DNA of 64,000 bases, taken from Paraspadella gotoi (taxonomy: Eukaryota > Chaetognatha). Under the pieces are notes generated by a model. That model was not told the origin of the DNA and made no database searches. It worked only from the letters and a program-made list of their open reading frames with translations. Location: contig CM119263.1 of NCBI GenBank assembly GCA_051294375.1, forward strand, positions 17,280,171 through 17,344,170, written 5' to 3'. The position numbers and the translations under genes were made by a program. This document shows positions 44,910 through 57,265 of this stretch, piece by piece; position 1 is the stretch's first letter, and every line of letters starts with the position of its first letter.

Positions 44910-47311
44910 AAAGGCACAAAGCAAACGGGAAAAATGAAAGGATTGCTGCACAAACCATGCTTTTTCTAAAAATTAACTTCTAGATTGCAGAATTGCTACA
45001 GTAGATTTCGTCGCGCAACTTTCTCATATCATATATCTAGTGAATTTATGAATGAAATTATTCTACATAAGTTGCTTAATATAAAATTCATTTCCAAATG
45101 CTCACTTCGTCGAATGACCTAGAAGAATTTTTTTTTCCCCAGTGGTTCAGCAGTACTCTTACACTCAGTAAGAAATCTATTGTTGGTGGTTAGTTTTCTT
45201 GTGTTCATTTGATCAGTACTAATAAAGAACCGATCTTAGATAACATGACATTTATGGTTAGCACTATCTTTCCATCTGCTATTAAAAATTGGGCCTTTCA
45301 GTTGGTCTTTGGGGTGATACATTGCTACGTTTCCAATATTTAGCCTCCTGTCTCTAAAAATGCTCCTCAAAGAATCAATATTCCTATTACTCATGACTGA
45401 TTTTTCCCCAGCCACACCAAATGCAATTTTTTGAATTTGTTGACTTTCCTTGTTGTTTTGTTATTTCTTCACCTGTTTTTTAGTTGTGGTCTTTTTTTGG
45501 AATCTCCTCTGATTCATTTCATCACTTCCTCAGTCATGCCATATTTTTTCTCCAATTGCCATAATATGTGCAAATTAATTATTATAGTTATAATTTTTTT
45601 TTTCTATCGAATTTTGCTCTTTTTGTCTGTCTCTGCGAAAAACATGGGACGATTGAGAGAATATAGAAAATGAGAGGACGTTCCATCGGCCTTAGAAGCA
45701 CTTTTTAACGATTACGATTCGATATACGCTATCAGTATCTATTACACATTAAAAAGAATTTTTCGTCTTTCACCGTGGACCAAAATTATAATAATCTATT
45801 TTTAGCTATACGCGTAACGCCGTCGTCACAAAAAATTGTAGAAACTCCCGCCAATTCTTAGCCCTTTCTGTTTTAAAAGGATATTCAAATTTGTAGTTTA
45901 TTTTACGCTGTACTCGGCAAAACTTTTGCATGTAGTGCTCTATATTGGCCTTGGAAGGTCGTTTCATATCAGTATATTTCATCAATGTATCGTTACATAT
46001 AGGGTTTACTCAACTATTGATTTACGCTCTTTAAAATCGTACACTAGCATTATTGGCGTAATAATTGCTTCAGAACCGTTTTATAATGATTCTATTGATA
46101 TCATTAATATTAGTAATATGACATTCCAGTTCAAATCGTTAGTCGTAAATTCCTTTTTTTTTTTGTCTTCCCGCTATTTTCAGTCCAAATACTATATAGA
46201 AATACGAGGCACTGGACCCTTGGCCGACAAATTTTGTGTAAAAATTGTGTGGTATTTTTTAAAAAATCAGCAGAGTACAGAGTTGAATTGCCAAGATTCA
46301 AGTAAAAAAGGAGTAGTCAAAATCAATTTTATATAAACAGCACAGAATGCAATCTAACATTTAAATTCTGACCTCTTAGTAATGTTAATACGATAACGCA
46401 AAATTAATTTTTACAAGTAAAATTGGTTACGATTGTTTTTTGATTTTTAACGTTGTAGGTTACGATTTGTCATTTTGTCAAGTATTTTAATGGTACGCGT
46501 ATACATTTAGTGTCTAGTGGCATATATTCGAAATGCTTGAAATGAACATTTATCTAAATTGGAGAGAAATTTTTTTTGTATTTTGGTTATAGAATATTTA
46601 ATTTAGTTTTAACATTACTAGCTTATTCCTGATTGAGCTTAATTTATTAGGCCCAAAAACCTCTTTTCTTTTAATTTTGTAAATTTTTCCAAAATTTTTT
46701 TAATTATAAATTTTCAGTTGAGTTATGATGGCTCAATATGGGAAATACTATGAGATTTTTTTTAACATGTTTACAAATGAACTAATGTACTCTTATATTA
46801 AAATGTTTTAATTGATTTATTTTGCGATTTGCCGTACCATTTAACCCAGTGTCATTTTCGTATCACAAGTATTTTCTATGTTATCAGACATTATTTCTAT
46901 AGAATTGTTTCAATAAAAAAAATAAAATATGGGTACGAAAGTATCTTTACTATTCGTAAAGGATTGATTTTTCAACAAAAGATTATAGGTTATATTAGCG
47001 TTGAAGCTTTTGAAGTTTTTTGAATAGTGGAATTACACCGCTATTTATTGAAACAAAAGATGTCACTCGTGAAATTAGTGCTAAACCGTAAGATCAAACG
47101 CTGACGTTTTTGAAAATTGTCTTTATAGTATAGATTAGACTATACTTCAGTTAAACTAAAGTTAGGTTTCCCGAAGAACTATATAAAAACAAAAGACATT
47201 CGTAGCACAGAAGTTTTCAAATTCTTTCAAATTTCCTGCACAGAAGAGTGTGCAAATGTTTGTGCGAGTCTGTTATTAACGGAAGGTTGACTTCCTGACA
47301 AGTTTTTAGAT
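44910..47311. other. AT-rich region between convergent genes; possible long 3' UTRs
   Basis: No exon-like sequence. The 136-codon frame at 45926-46336 is AT-biased with no motif. One TGCATG Fox-binding hexamer lies at 45927-45932. TTTATT motifs near 47042 could polyadenylate the minus-strand gene that ends at 47312. Confidence 0.5.
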
Positions 47312-50300
47312 TTATACGATGCGAACAAAACTCCAATTCTTTAAAGGTGTAGAGCCGGAGTCATTGCACTCAATCCGCGATCGATCCTGAACTGTAAGGG
47401 CATGAATCTTTGCGGGAACGTATAGTCTGACGCTGAGACCGACGCCATCTCCATTGTCGGAATTAAACTTTGCAATCGTTTCCGCCATGTTGCGCGCGAA
47501 AAAGCAATTGCACACCATATGTAAAAGACTCAACGTTCTCGCCCCCTCGGAAGATTTTCTCGCCATTTCCAAGATTTCCGCAACTGCGATGATGTTGCCC
47601 CTGGGAAACCTGATTCCCGTCGAATATTCGACTTCTTCGGTGGACGGATCGTAAGATGACAAAATAAGCGCGGCATCCGTTCTCGTCGCCGCCGATCGGA
47701 GAAACTCGGACATGCCACGACGGGCAAAATCGTCGTGTTTAAAGACTCCGCCGGAGATGTTGGCGTTCGGCAGATGTCGCTGAACGTGCCTTTTGTCGGT
47801 GACGCAGTCGACGTCTCTGTAGGCTCCGCGCGGAACTCCGACGAAGAAAGCGGGGACGTCGTCGAAGGGAGGGACATCGGTATCAGACACACATGTCGCC
47901 TTTGTCATATTAATCGTGTGGAGACTCAGAACGTCTTTTCTACTATCGTCACAACTCGGTTGAATCTTTGAACTCAGCAGTAGTCGAGGATTTCCTTCTT
48001 TCTTAGTCTCGGCAGATTGAGAGAAAAATTCTCCAAAAGTTGGAATTTGGGCAAGCGACTTGGATCGAGAATATTCTTCATCTCTATTTGCTCCGACATA
48101 AGAGAAAAAGCGACGCGTTTCCGTCCATGAGACGCTCGTCCACTCTTCTTCGCTGGAGCAGGAATCGGTCTCAATTTTGGTCAACCTCGCGTCGGATGTT
48201 TTTTTGTTTATGTTCACCAAAACATTATCAGTGTTTATCTGATTAATAGGTTGAGAAAAATCGTTACTTTGACTTGAAAAAGGTTCCGCTCGTTTAGTTT
48301 TACCATTTTCTTTTAGAGTATCGATTTGGTTCCCCATCAGCTTTTCTTTTTGCGGTTGTATTAATTTACTGCTGCCGGTTTTCTTATTAGTTTGTTTAAA
48401 AATATTTTGACTTTTTTTCTGACCTTGGTTGATCCCTTCGTTTCTTCCTTCAGTTTTCGCTTTGTCTTTTTGCTTTACCCCTTTCACGCCTCCCGTTTGA
48501 ACTTCTTCTTCTGTCGCTTTTCGGTCACAACTTTTTCTCCTTTCTTTTCTAAAATTACCTTTTTCCACTTTAATTTTCCTCTCTTCTTTTCCTTCCTCTT
48601 CAATCTTTCTCTCTCCATTTAACTCGTCTTCTTCCACTTTAATTCCATCCCTTGCCTTTTCTTTTCCTTCCCTTTCTTTGTCTTCCGTTCTACCATTATT
48701 CGCAAGTTTTTCTTCTTTTTCCTCACTTTCCCCTACTGACTTAACTAGTACTGCTTGACTTTTCGTCCGTAATCCTCTGAGCTCCGGATGATTTTGACGG
48801 AACATCGTTTCTACTTGGTTTGACGGTCCCCAACGAATTCTCTCTTGATCGCCGCCTCCTTTATTCGCATCTCCATCTTTTTTCTTTACCTCCTTCCTCC
48901 ACGCCTCTTGTTTTTCTTTCTTTTTCCCACCATTTCTGTTTTCTTGACAATGATTTTTTTGTTTCCATTGGCTTACCATCTGTTCGTTTTTAATATCTTC
49001 ACGCTGCGCTCTTCTTTTTTTGACCTCGTTCCAAGGCTTCCGACTCATTTCATTCATTCCACGACTTTGATTTTCCGTAGTTAGGTCCTCATATCTACTC
49101 TGTTCCTCCCTACTTACTTGCATTCTACTACTTTCCTGTTCAGTAGTTCTGTTCTGGCTCTTCTTATTCTCCTTCCAATGTCCTTTCATCGTACTCCTTT
49201 CATTCTCTTTAGATTTGTTCAGCTTATCTCTATAATTTTTATTGGTCCCAGCCATGCCACTGTTATGCTTCTCTATGGTCCCTTTCGGAATCTCACTCTT
49301 CTGCTCCTTTTTAGAACTAAACATCCCCGAGGGGTGCATCATTTCTACCATTTTCTTCCCAGTTACCGTCATCCCACTTTTCGGCTCTCTCCCTTTTTCG
49401 ACCTTCCAGCTTTGGTCCTCTCTGCTGCATCCGGCATCTGCCAAGAGTTTTTTCGCCCGCGATTCCAACGCGTCTCCTCCTTCATTCGGGATCCGTCGCG
49501 TCATCCAGTCATCGATTTCGTCTGGGCCGAGATCTTCGAGCGAATCCCCAAATATCTCTCCTTCGCTTAAATCGTCAGCGTTCTCCGCATAACGGAGCGG
49601 CGACGGCGCATGAAGAAAATCGTCGCTGCCGCCGCATCTTAAATCATCGTTAATGATTTTCGGCGTTCGGCGAAGTTCCTCGTCCTCATGGACGTTTCCG
49701 GTCGCTTCGTCCAAGAGCGCGGTTGCCGAGCCTCCTTCTCCCATTTCCCAATCCCGACGCCTGCGTTTCTCCTCCTGCATCCTAATCTCTCTCTCCTCCC
49801 TCCTCTCCCTTTCCTCCTCTCGCCTTCTCAGCGTCAGCCTTTCTTCGCAGATGGCGCATCTTCTTCGACCACAAACGACCACCGGCGCCTTTTTCTTCTT
49901 CTTTCGCCTCGGCGTCCTTAATCCGGCGCCGAGAGAGAAATGGCGCCGGTGGGCGGCAGTCGAAGGTGGCGTTCGAAAAAAGACGTCGGGTGGAGATTGG
50001 AGAAAATCGGAGGAATTGAAGGCGTCGTTATTTCTCCCCGAAACCCTGGAGGACGAAGAACAAAACCCGTTAGGGTTAGAGTGAGAACTGGAAAGGGGAC
50101 GTGAATCGAAGTCCGTTGATAACACGTGATGTCGGCAGGCGTTGCTGGCAGAGAAACGCCTGATTGGGAGGTATTCGTCATTGCCCGTGCTGGCGCTTGT
50201 AGATGTGGAAGGACTTGGCTGAGGAGGTTGGCGCCGATCAATTCCGCTAATGTTTTTGTAAAAAAATTTAAACTTGGTTTAGATTTCTTTTCAAAACAAA

Positions 50301-52486
50301 ACTAATTACTTTCAACAACGTTTTAAGTTTTAGTCGGAACTGCTTATCTGCTTACCCGACTATATAATTCACTTTGTCGGTCCGCCCCCTCAATCTTGTC
50401 GGGCATTCACTTATATCATGTCCGAACATCGTATTATGATAAATTATACAAAAAAATTATGTCTGTCCATCCTCTGTCGGTCTGTCTGTCCGTCCCACCT
50501 TAGCGAAAACTCCAATTACTCGTGATTGGATGGATGGATTGGAATGAGATTTTGTGTGTGGTAGGGAAGTGTGTGATTGAGCTGGATATGAAATTTCGAT
50601 GGAATCGTGCTAGTGGAAATGAGTTTAAATGAAAAAACATAAAAATCTATTTCATTATCTGAACGCTAATTACACTGAGTGGATTGGTTGATTGACATGA
50701 AATTTTGATGTGGGTAGGAAAGTGTGTGATTAAGCTGGAAATCAACTTTTGATGGAATCGTCTGAGTGGAAATGATTTGAATGTAAAAAAACAAAAAACC
50801 TGTTTCACTAATTGATTATGCTTCTTTTTTATTAAATGTAAATGCAAGATTATTAATTAATCAAATAATTAAAGTTAATTAATCAATAATTAATTATAAG
50901 TTAATAATTAATCAATTAATTATTCAATCAATTTATTTATCTATTAATTAATTAATCATCAATCAATTAATTTATCAATTAATTAATTATTAATCATTCA
51001 ATCAAGTAAGTCATTGTTATCGGCATTATGTCGTCGTCATCGTCGTCGTCATTGCTTTTGTCGCGGTCGAAAAGACCTAAAAACAAAACATTTTGGATCA
51101 AGTTAATTTATTAATTGCCTAATTAATTAATTAACTTGAATTAATTAATTAATAAATTAATTACCGCTGATGATCGTGGGCAGATCCGACATTGTTTGCC
51201 CAAACTTGTTTTTTATTTTTACTGCTATGACATAACTTTTTTGTCGTAAAATAAACTTTTTGGATGCAGCAATTTTGGAATCGGTTGGCGTAAACTAAAG
51301 ATACACATAACTCATACATATCAATACATAATTTAAAAAAAATTTTAATGAGTTTTACTATATCTAATAAATAAGAATATAACATTAAATATATTAATCC
51401 CTTTTTCATTTTTTAAATTTTTGAAAAACTCCTTTCGGCAATATTGAACTTTTCTTAATTTATTTCCTTTCTCTTTTTTTCGTACTCCCCATTTTGCTTC
51501 CCCCACTATTTTTTTAGATTTTTGCGTCCCTTTTCGCATCTTCCCAATTCTTCCTCATTTTCTCCTCTCTTTTCTTTTCGATTTTGATTTTTTTTTCATT
51601 TCATAATCCCTATTACTAGTATTACTAGTATTAGGCCATAATTTTTTTAACTTTTACTTTTTTTTTATTTTGCCGTTTTTGTTCTTGGTTTAATATCTTC
51701 TTTTTTTTTCATTTTCTAATTTTGTTTATCTCCTATTTTTCATCTTCCGGTTTCAATTCATTAATTTCCCTTCTTGCGTCTTCCCATTTTTAAAAATTTT
51801 TTTTAGCCTCTCTTAGTCTGATTCACCATTTTTCTTCGCTTGACCCCACTTTATGACCCCTCGTCTCCGCGGCATCCTTTGCCATGAATTCCTTTTTAAC
51901 TTTTTCTTTCGTCACTCGAGAGACTTATTTTCAGAGTCAGCCGAGGTCGCCCCGAGACCTACAGGCTTGGAGTATCATCATTCCGCTTATAATAATTAAT
52001 ATTATCCAAATTAAAATTAACGGATATTTAAAATGAAATATAATAAACGGTAGCATAATTTTTTTTTATAAAAGTCAATTAATAAATTTAATTTATTTTT
52101 GTTCAAATTATCAATAATAAACTTAAATATAAAAAAAAAGTTTCAATAATTTCTTGCAGCATCCAAGATAAAAAAAATATTAGATCACTGAATGATCTAC
52201 TGATATATATTATGGATATACGTTATTCTCTACGCATAAATTGAAAACTCACCTTGAAAACTTATCCGTTTTCCTTATGGGTTTACGGTGAGAATACATC
52301 TTGATTACCGCTGCTGAACCAACTCGAGCTCCGGATAAAGCGTAACTCGTCCGACCCCCAGATTCTTTCATGACGTTTCCCTTCAAAATCCTCGAACCAT
52401 CTGCCGCTTTCGATTCCTCGATGGACTCGCCCGGATCCTTCGCCATCGCCTCACCGTTCTCAACCAATTTGAGCGCCCAGTCAGAA
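47312..52486 (-). CDS. Unrecognised large, highly charged protein with distinct C-terminal domain (partial)
   Basis: The last exon (50246-47312) is a single open frame of 977 codons entered by a TTAG acceptor. It joins in phase to an exon at about 52486-52253 that ends in a strong donor (TTTTCAAG|GTGAGT). That exon encodes ENGEAMAKDPGESIEESKAA and SYALSGARVGSAAVIKMYSH. The large exon begins GIDRRQPPQPSPSTSTS, has DEYLPIRRFSAS and a basic Cys cluster VVCGRRRCAICEERL, an Arg/Glu-rich coiled-coil-like run, then several hundred Lys/Glu-rich, likely disordered residues. About 190 C-terminal residues are of normal composition (DVPAFFVGVPRGAYRDVDCV, FARRGMSEFLRSAATRTDAA, TLSLLHMVCNCFFARNMAET) and look folded. 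I do not recognise the family. The nuclear or cytoskeletal nature suggested by the charge is only inference. The 5' boundary of the upstream exon and earlier exons are obscured by the gap at 52658. Confidence 0.75.
50365..51215 (+). repeat. Dispersed repeat family B, copy 1 (in intron of charged-protein gene)
   Basis: Starts GTCGGTCCGCCCCCTCAATC and contains two ~170-bp sub-repeats with AATTACTCGTGATTGGATGG, GAGCTGGATATGAAA and GGAAATGAGTTTAAATG. A TTAATTAA-rich stretch follows, then the end CGTGGGCAGATCCGACATTG. The same order recurs, same strand, at 56045-56826. Confidence 0.85.
51216..52252. other. Intron of the charged-protein gene, T-rich, nothing recognisable
   Basis: T-rich runs with poly(T) and no second-strand exon signal. 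An imperfect ACTAGTATTACTAGTATTA repeat lies at about 51614-51632. Confidence 0.5.
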
Positions 52487-52544
52487 CTGGTTTTATTCGG
52501 TGGCCGTGAAAGTCTTTACCAGTCGGCGCCCAACTCTTTTTCGG

Positions 52545-52882
52545 TCGTTGCACGTTGACGAGCGATTTATCGTTCGCTTTTTCCGCGATTTATCCGCGTC
52601 GGGGTGGTTCTTTGACCTGTGCGATGATGGGGAGTTTTTGGAAGGATTATATCATCGNNNNNNNNNNNNNNNNNNNNNNNNNNNNNNNNNNNNNNNNNNN
52701 NNNNNNNNNNNNNNNNNNNNNNNNNNNNNNNNNNNNNNNNNNNNNNNNNNNNNNNNNNNNNNNNNNNNNNNNNNNNNNNTCGGTCGTTGACGTTGACGAG
52801 TTTATCGTTCGCTTTTTCCGCGATTTATCCGCGTCGGGGTTTTTGACCGCGCGAATGGGAGTTTTGAAGGATTATATCATCG
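52545..52882. other. Assembly gap (52658-52779) with duplicated flanks
   Basis: A run of 122 N separates two versions of the same ~110 bp. Both read TCGGTCGTTG...CGATTTATCCGCGTCGGGG...GAAGGATTATATCATCG. They differ mainly by small insertions in homopolymers and nearby bases, as expected of poor read ends or unresolved alleles. On the minus strand the segment encodes NPDADKSRKKRTIN, so it is probably an exon of the neighbouring charged-protein gene, with its frame damaged. Confidence 0.85.
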
Positions 52883-52948
52883 TGCGATTAAGCGACAACT
52901 TTTTCTCTCTTTTCCGTCTTTTTCTCTGATTTTCTATTCTTCAATACT

Positions 52949-53327
52949 TTCCGTCAATGATGTTTTTCCCGCTCCGATTCTAAAGTCTTTTCTGGCAACC
53001 AATGCGTCGCTTCTCCGCAGTTTAATTTTGCTTTCTTTTCTTCGTTCGAACGCAACATTTGCCGACTTCCTCCTGCTTTTTCGAGACCCGAAACTTTTCC
53101 CTTCCCCTCAACGCCATAATGTTTCGATATCGCCTTTTTCGGGATGACGGAACCGTCATTAGTTTTGCTGAGTTCATTGCCCTGTTTATTGTTTTAACTA
53201 AGTACTGAAACAAAATAATCGAATAACCTTGACGAGGCTGTTTCTTTTTCCGCAAGTATTTTCGAGGCTTTCCTTGAGGCAATTGTTTCAAAGCGTTTGT
53301 CGGATTATTTTTTTTGTCGCCGGAAGC
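52949..53327 (-). CDS. Candidate upstream exons of the charged-protein gene
   Basis: Exon A 53327-53228 has good splice sites (GCTTCAG acceptor, CAAG|GTTATT donor) and encodes SGDKKNNPTNALKQLPQGKP and KYLRKKKQPRQ. Downstream, after AAACAG at 53182-53187, a frame encodes NELSKTNDGSVIPKKAISKH and NEEKKAKLNCGEATHWLPEK. The two do not join cleanly in phase, which may reflect sequence errors near the gap. Composition (Lys/Glu/Ser-rich) matches the gene downstream. Confidence 0.45.
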
Positions 53328-53337
53328 CTGAAGCAAA

Positions 53338-54887
53338 CTACTTTAACATAGTATGTAATTGAATGAAATAAGGATAAGAATTCTTTTATATTCATGCATG
53401 ATGTATCCAGTTATGAAAGTTGCAAAATTACTTATTTCAGCTATCTTTATTTTTGATTTTTTCGATTTAAATAACTAATATTTATGTTTTATTTATTTGT
53501 TAAAATATTTGGTTTATGATAGTTTTATATTTGAAAAGAAATGTTCAGTACATATTTTCTGGCAACTGCTTAGTTGTTTTTGAATTTAGTTCCGAAGACA
53601 AGAGTAATTTTTCGCTGAAATGAATAGTGAATACTTGTTGATTTTCCGTCTTGTTTTATTGTCGAAGCGCTCTCCTATCATATCAAGGTTCCTTTGATGT
53701 GGTAAAAACGCGTTTTCATTTTCCCCTTCCTTTTCATTTTAGCGCGTCGCTTTGTTTTCAGATTTATGAATGACGTCTACATTTGTTTTTTTTTCGTTTT
53801 TTACTGTATTTAATTAAATTAACCTTTCGAATCTCAAAAAAATTTTATTGAAATTTTAAGGCGATTAAATCAGATTGATAAACAAATCTCGTAGAGTGCA
53901 ACTGTATTTTAATATTAACTAATTAAGAAGATTAAAGCCATCGACTTTAAAAATCAGCACGAATCTAAACGGAAAATGATTTTTTTTTCCGGAAGACATT
54001 GGAAATTAATCAGTTTTATCCGCTTCCACAAGAACGATAGGTCCTATCCAGGTTTCCGTGTACCAACATACTTTTTGGGCGTCTAGGTTAGAAGGTCAAT
54101 TATTTTGTCTGATCATCCGAATGTGGCCCTTATTTCGTTTCGTCTTTTTCAATTTTAAGTTGTGAAGTTATTATTAGTAGGAAGGTAAAAGTTTCAATTT
54201 GATAATGCTTGTTTTCCTTTCTTTTCAATATACTTTACGTTTGCTCTGATAAAGGCTTGTACATTAAATTTGAAACATGTCCGAAATTTATGTTTCATAA
54301 TAAAAGTCGTATTAAACAAACAATTTATTTTCTACCTCAAATTTAATAATGCTATTTTTTTTACAATTATATAAATGCTTCAGCAATTTGTAGATACATC
54401 CATAGATTGAGCTTTCTTAGAAGGACAGTGACCAATTATTGGACGTCTTTTCCATCCATTGAAGGTGTGAAATCAGGTAATTGGAAGCTTATTGTTTTGA
54501 TCAATATCAACTTGGCATGATTAGTAGTAGTAAAACTTTTATCACTCTTCCGATGGCACGAAGAAAAGATTTGATCAAGTCAGACAGAAAAGAAAAAATC
54601 TTTAATTGGGATCATTTGTATCTTTGAAATAGGGGGAAAAATATTTTTTTTTTAGAATAGTTCAAAACTTCGATTAAAAGCGAATAAACGAAACGTCACC
54701 TGTAAAAGCAAATTATATGAAATATACATACAATTACATGCATCTTTGTTATACGTTATTTCTACCTTCTTTTCCTTAGATCAATTTTTTTTATCTGAGG
54801 AAGGAGGATTTGAAAGGCTCTTTCAGAGTTTGCGTTTCTTTTATAATTTCTAAAAGGCAAAATGTAAATTGATAATAAAAAACAAGG
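53338..54887. other. AT-rich intergenic, nothing recognisable
   Basis: No exon-like sequence or repeat family recognised on either strand. One TGCATG occurs near 53396. Confidence 0.5.
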
Positions 54888-55073
54888 TGTTGCGCCGCAT
54901 TACCTTTCTTTTTACTTATCATTAAAAACAAAAGGCGGCGCCAGTAGTCGCTTAGATTTGATTTTTAACAAATGAGCAACAAACTAAAGGCAGACCGACG
55001 GACAGACAAAGCGACGGACCGACCGACCGAAAAGTGACTTACAGAGTTGCTCCGCGAGTACTCGCGGCGCAAC
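54888..55073 (-). repeat. Dispersed repeat family D, copy with facing GC ends
   Basis: Ends GTGTTGCGCCGCAT and GCGAGTACTCGCGGCGCAAC are mutually complementary around TTGCGCCGC/GCGGCGCAA. The interior has AACAAATGAGCAACAAACTA and repeated GACAGAC/CGACCGACCGA motifs. An inverted copy lies at 63571-63800 and a diverged one at 40138-40330. MITE-like. Confidence 0.75.
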
Positions 55074-55258
55074 TAAAAATGTTCGCAAAAAACTCAATAT
55101 TGACGAGAGAGAGAGAGAGAGAGAGACAGGGACAGACAGACAGACAGAATATGTTCCGCCTGACTATGATCGCTAACGACGATTCTCATTTCCACTAAAA
55201 GTCGATGTTCACTCTCATCAAATTCAGCATTTGTCTTGCAAATTCATTGATTGTTTAT

Positions 55259-57178
55259 TTAATCTAGTAACTTTAGTCTCAACTCAAGGAATATAAAACG
55301 AGGAGGAGAAAGGTAGCGTAAGATTCTTCTCGTTCCGGGACGCCGAATTATTGGCGAAACAATTTTTTTTTCCCCACGGGGGAGTATTGACGATTGGCGG
55401 TAAAGTGGTGAGGTTGATAGATGTGTACTACACATTGTGTCGTCGGCCATTGCATAAGTTCCCACCAGTATGGATAAAACGCTCAGTGGGCTGAAGATGC
55501 CGATCAGCAACAGAATTAAACCCTATAGCAGCCATGGTTTTCCACACCCCCAAGGCGGTTTACGGCCGGTTGGTACTAGATTGGCGGGGTCAATGAGGAG
55601 TTAGGAAAATTTAAATGTGGGGCTTACAATCGGGCCTTTGTGGTACCGGGTTGGGATTGAACCCGGTACCTTGTGGTACTCAATGAGCCACCGGGTCAGG
55701 ACTGAAGGTGTCATGCTTTTTGGCGGGATGAACTTATGCAATGCCCGACTACATTTGTAATGTTATTTGTGAGGGTGGGGACTGAGGAGCGTGGGCTGGC
55801 ACCGTGAAAACAATTGTTGTTTCCGTATATAAATGCGTTGTATGCGTTCTTGTTTCCGTATATAAATGCGTTCTTTGCGTTCTTGTTTCTGTATATAAAT
55901 GCGCCCCGCGGTACACACCTGCCGACTCCAAATGTTATCCACATTCAACCGACATTCACACAATTTTTCTCTTTATTCTATGACTGTTAAGGGGTTTTTA
56001 GTCGGATCTGCTTTCAGCAGATCCACCCCTCTTAATATTTCAACTTTGTCGGTCCGTCGTCCGCCCCCTCAATCTTGTCGGGCATTTACTTTATATCATG
56101 TCAGAACATCGCAGATTATGAAATAAATTATGCAAAAAAAAAACGATGACCGTCCTCCGTCTGTCCGTCCGTCCCACCTTAGCAAAAAACACCAATTACT
56201 CGTGGATTGGAGGATGGATTAAAAATGAAATTTTGTGTGTGGGTGGGAAGTGTGTGAATTGAGCTGGATATGAAGTTTTGATGGAATCGTCCGGGTGGAA
56301 ATAAGTTTAAATGGAAAAAACAAAATATATATTTTACTATTTGAACACCAATTACTCATGAATGGATGGGGCGATTGACTTTAAATTTTGTATTTGGGTA
56401 GAAAAGTGTGTGATTAAACTGGAAATCAAGGTTCGATGGAATCGTTTTAGTGGAAATGAGTTTAAATGGAAAAAACAAAGAACCTGTTTTACTAATTGAT
56501 TATGCTTCTTTTTCTTTTTTTTTTTAAATGTAAATGCAAGGTGTATTAATTAATCAAATAATTAATCAGATAATCAATCAATTAGTCAATTAATTAATAA
56601 ATAATTAATTAATCAGTCAATTAATCAATCAAAACAAACATTTTGGATCAAATTAAATAATATAATTGCCTAATTAAATAACTAATTAACTTGAATAAAT
56701 TAATTATTAATTAATTAAATAATTAATTAATTAACTTGAATTAATTATTAATTAATTATTAATTAATTAATTAATTACCGATAATGATCGTGGGCAGATC
56801 CGACATTGTTTGCTCAAACTTGTTTTTTCTCTGGGTGGCGTCGATGACAAAATTATTATATAAAATTCAGAAATATAAAACATTATTTATTCAAAAAAAA
56901 GATGAATAAATCAGAATTGCTGACTTCATGATTTATGCAATTGGAAGGTCTCACTTACTGTTCTGCGGGGATGGGTCTTTTGCGATTCAATATTCTGTCT
57001 TTCGTTTTTTCACTCCGTTCAAAGCTGAATGAAAAATCACAGACCGTGACCCGGCGAAAATGATGTTTCCAATCTTTCCATTCACAAGTTTCCGCTTACC
57101 TTGTTTTGTGGTGATTACAGTAGATGTCGCCGTGAATAAAACTTCCGAGGCAAAAACAAGTGAACAGTAGAGCGAATT
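55259..57178 (-). CDS. Candidate multi-exon membrane protein, 3' part, unrecognised
   Basis: Minus-strand exons with good splice sites: 57178-57100 encodes FALLFTCFCLGSFIHGDIYC (hydrophobic helix then Cys); 57024-56959 encodes FERSEKTKDRILNRKRPIPA; 56830-56779 (lower confidence, because it coincides with the end of repeat family B); and 55522-55259 encodes GLILLLIGIFSPLSVLSILV, a second helix, then GTYAMADDTMCSTHLSTSPL, ending at TAA. The phases match through all four. Upstream exons were not found. At least two membrane segments are predicted. Its first intron here overlaps the region of the plus-strand gene at 57266-58157. The intron before the last exon holds a SINE-like unit and family B. 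Confidence 0.45.
55545..55705 (-). mobile_element. tRNA-like SINE candidate
   Basis: On the minus strand the unit opens GTCCTGACCCGGTGGCTCAT, has an A-box-like TGGCTCATTGAG (55690-55679) and a B box GGTTCAATCCC (55663-55653). The two boxes are closer than in a standard tRNA. The B box lies in a GGTACCGGGTT/AACCCGGTACC stem. No second copy was seen in the window. Confidence 0.4.
56045..56826 (+). repeat. Dispersed repeat family B, copy 2
   Basis: Collinear with 50365-51215: GTCGGTCCGTCGTCCGCCCC, CCACCTTAGC, TGTGTGAATTGAGCTGGAT, GGAAATGAGTTTAAATGG (second sub-repeat), TTAATTAA-rich block and final CGTGGGCAGATCCGACATTG. Homology stops at about 56826, at the AACTTGTTTTTT segment. Confidence 0.85.
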
Positions 57179-57265
57179 CTGCGAGGGCGAAGGAGAAAGG
57201 CAAATGGGGGAAGAAAGGCTGAGATTAACTTAATGCGAATAATAATCATTTATTCCGATTAACAG

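Noticed and set aside
45926-46336. 136-codon plus-strand frame downstream of Rbfox
   Set aside because: AT-driven composition (Ile, Phe, Tyr, Ser), no splice sites and no motif; GC content is unlike the window's true exons.
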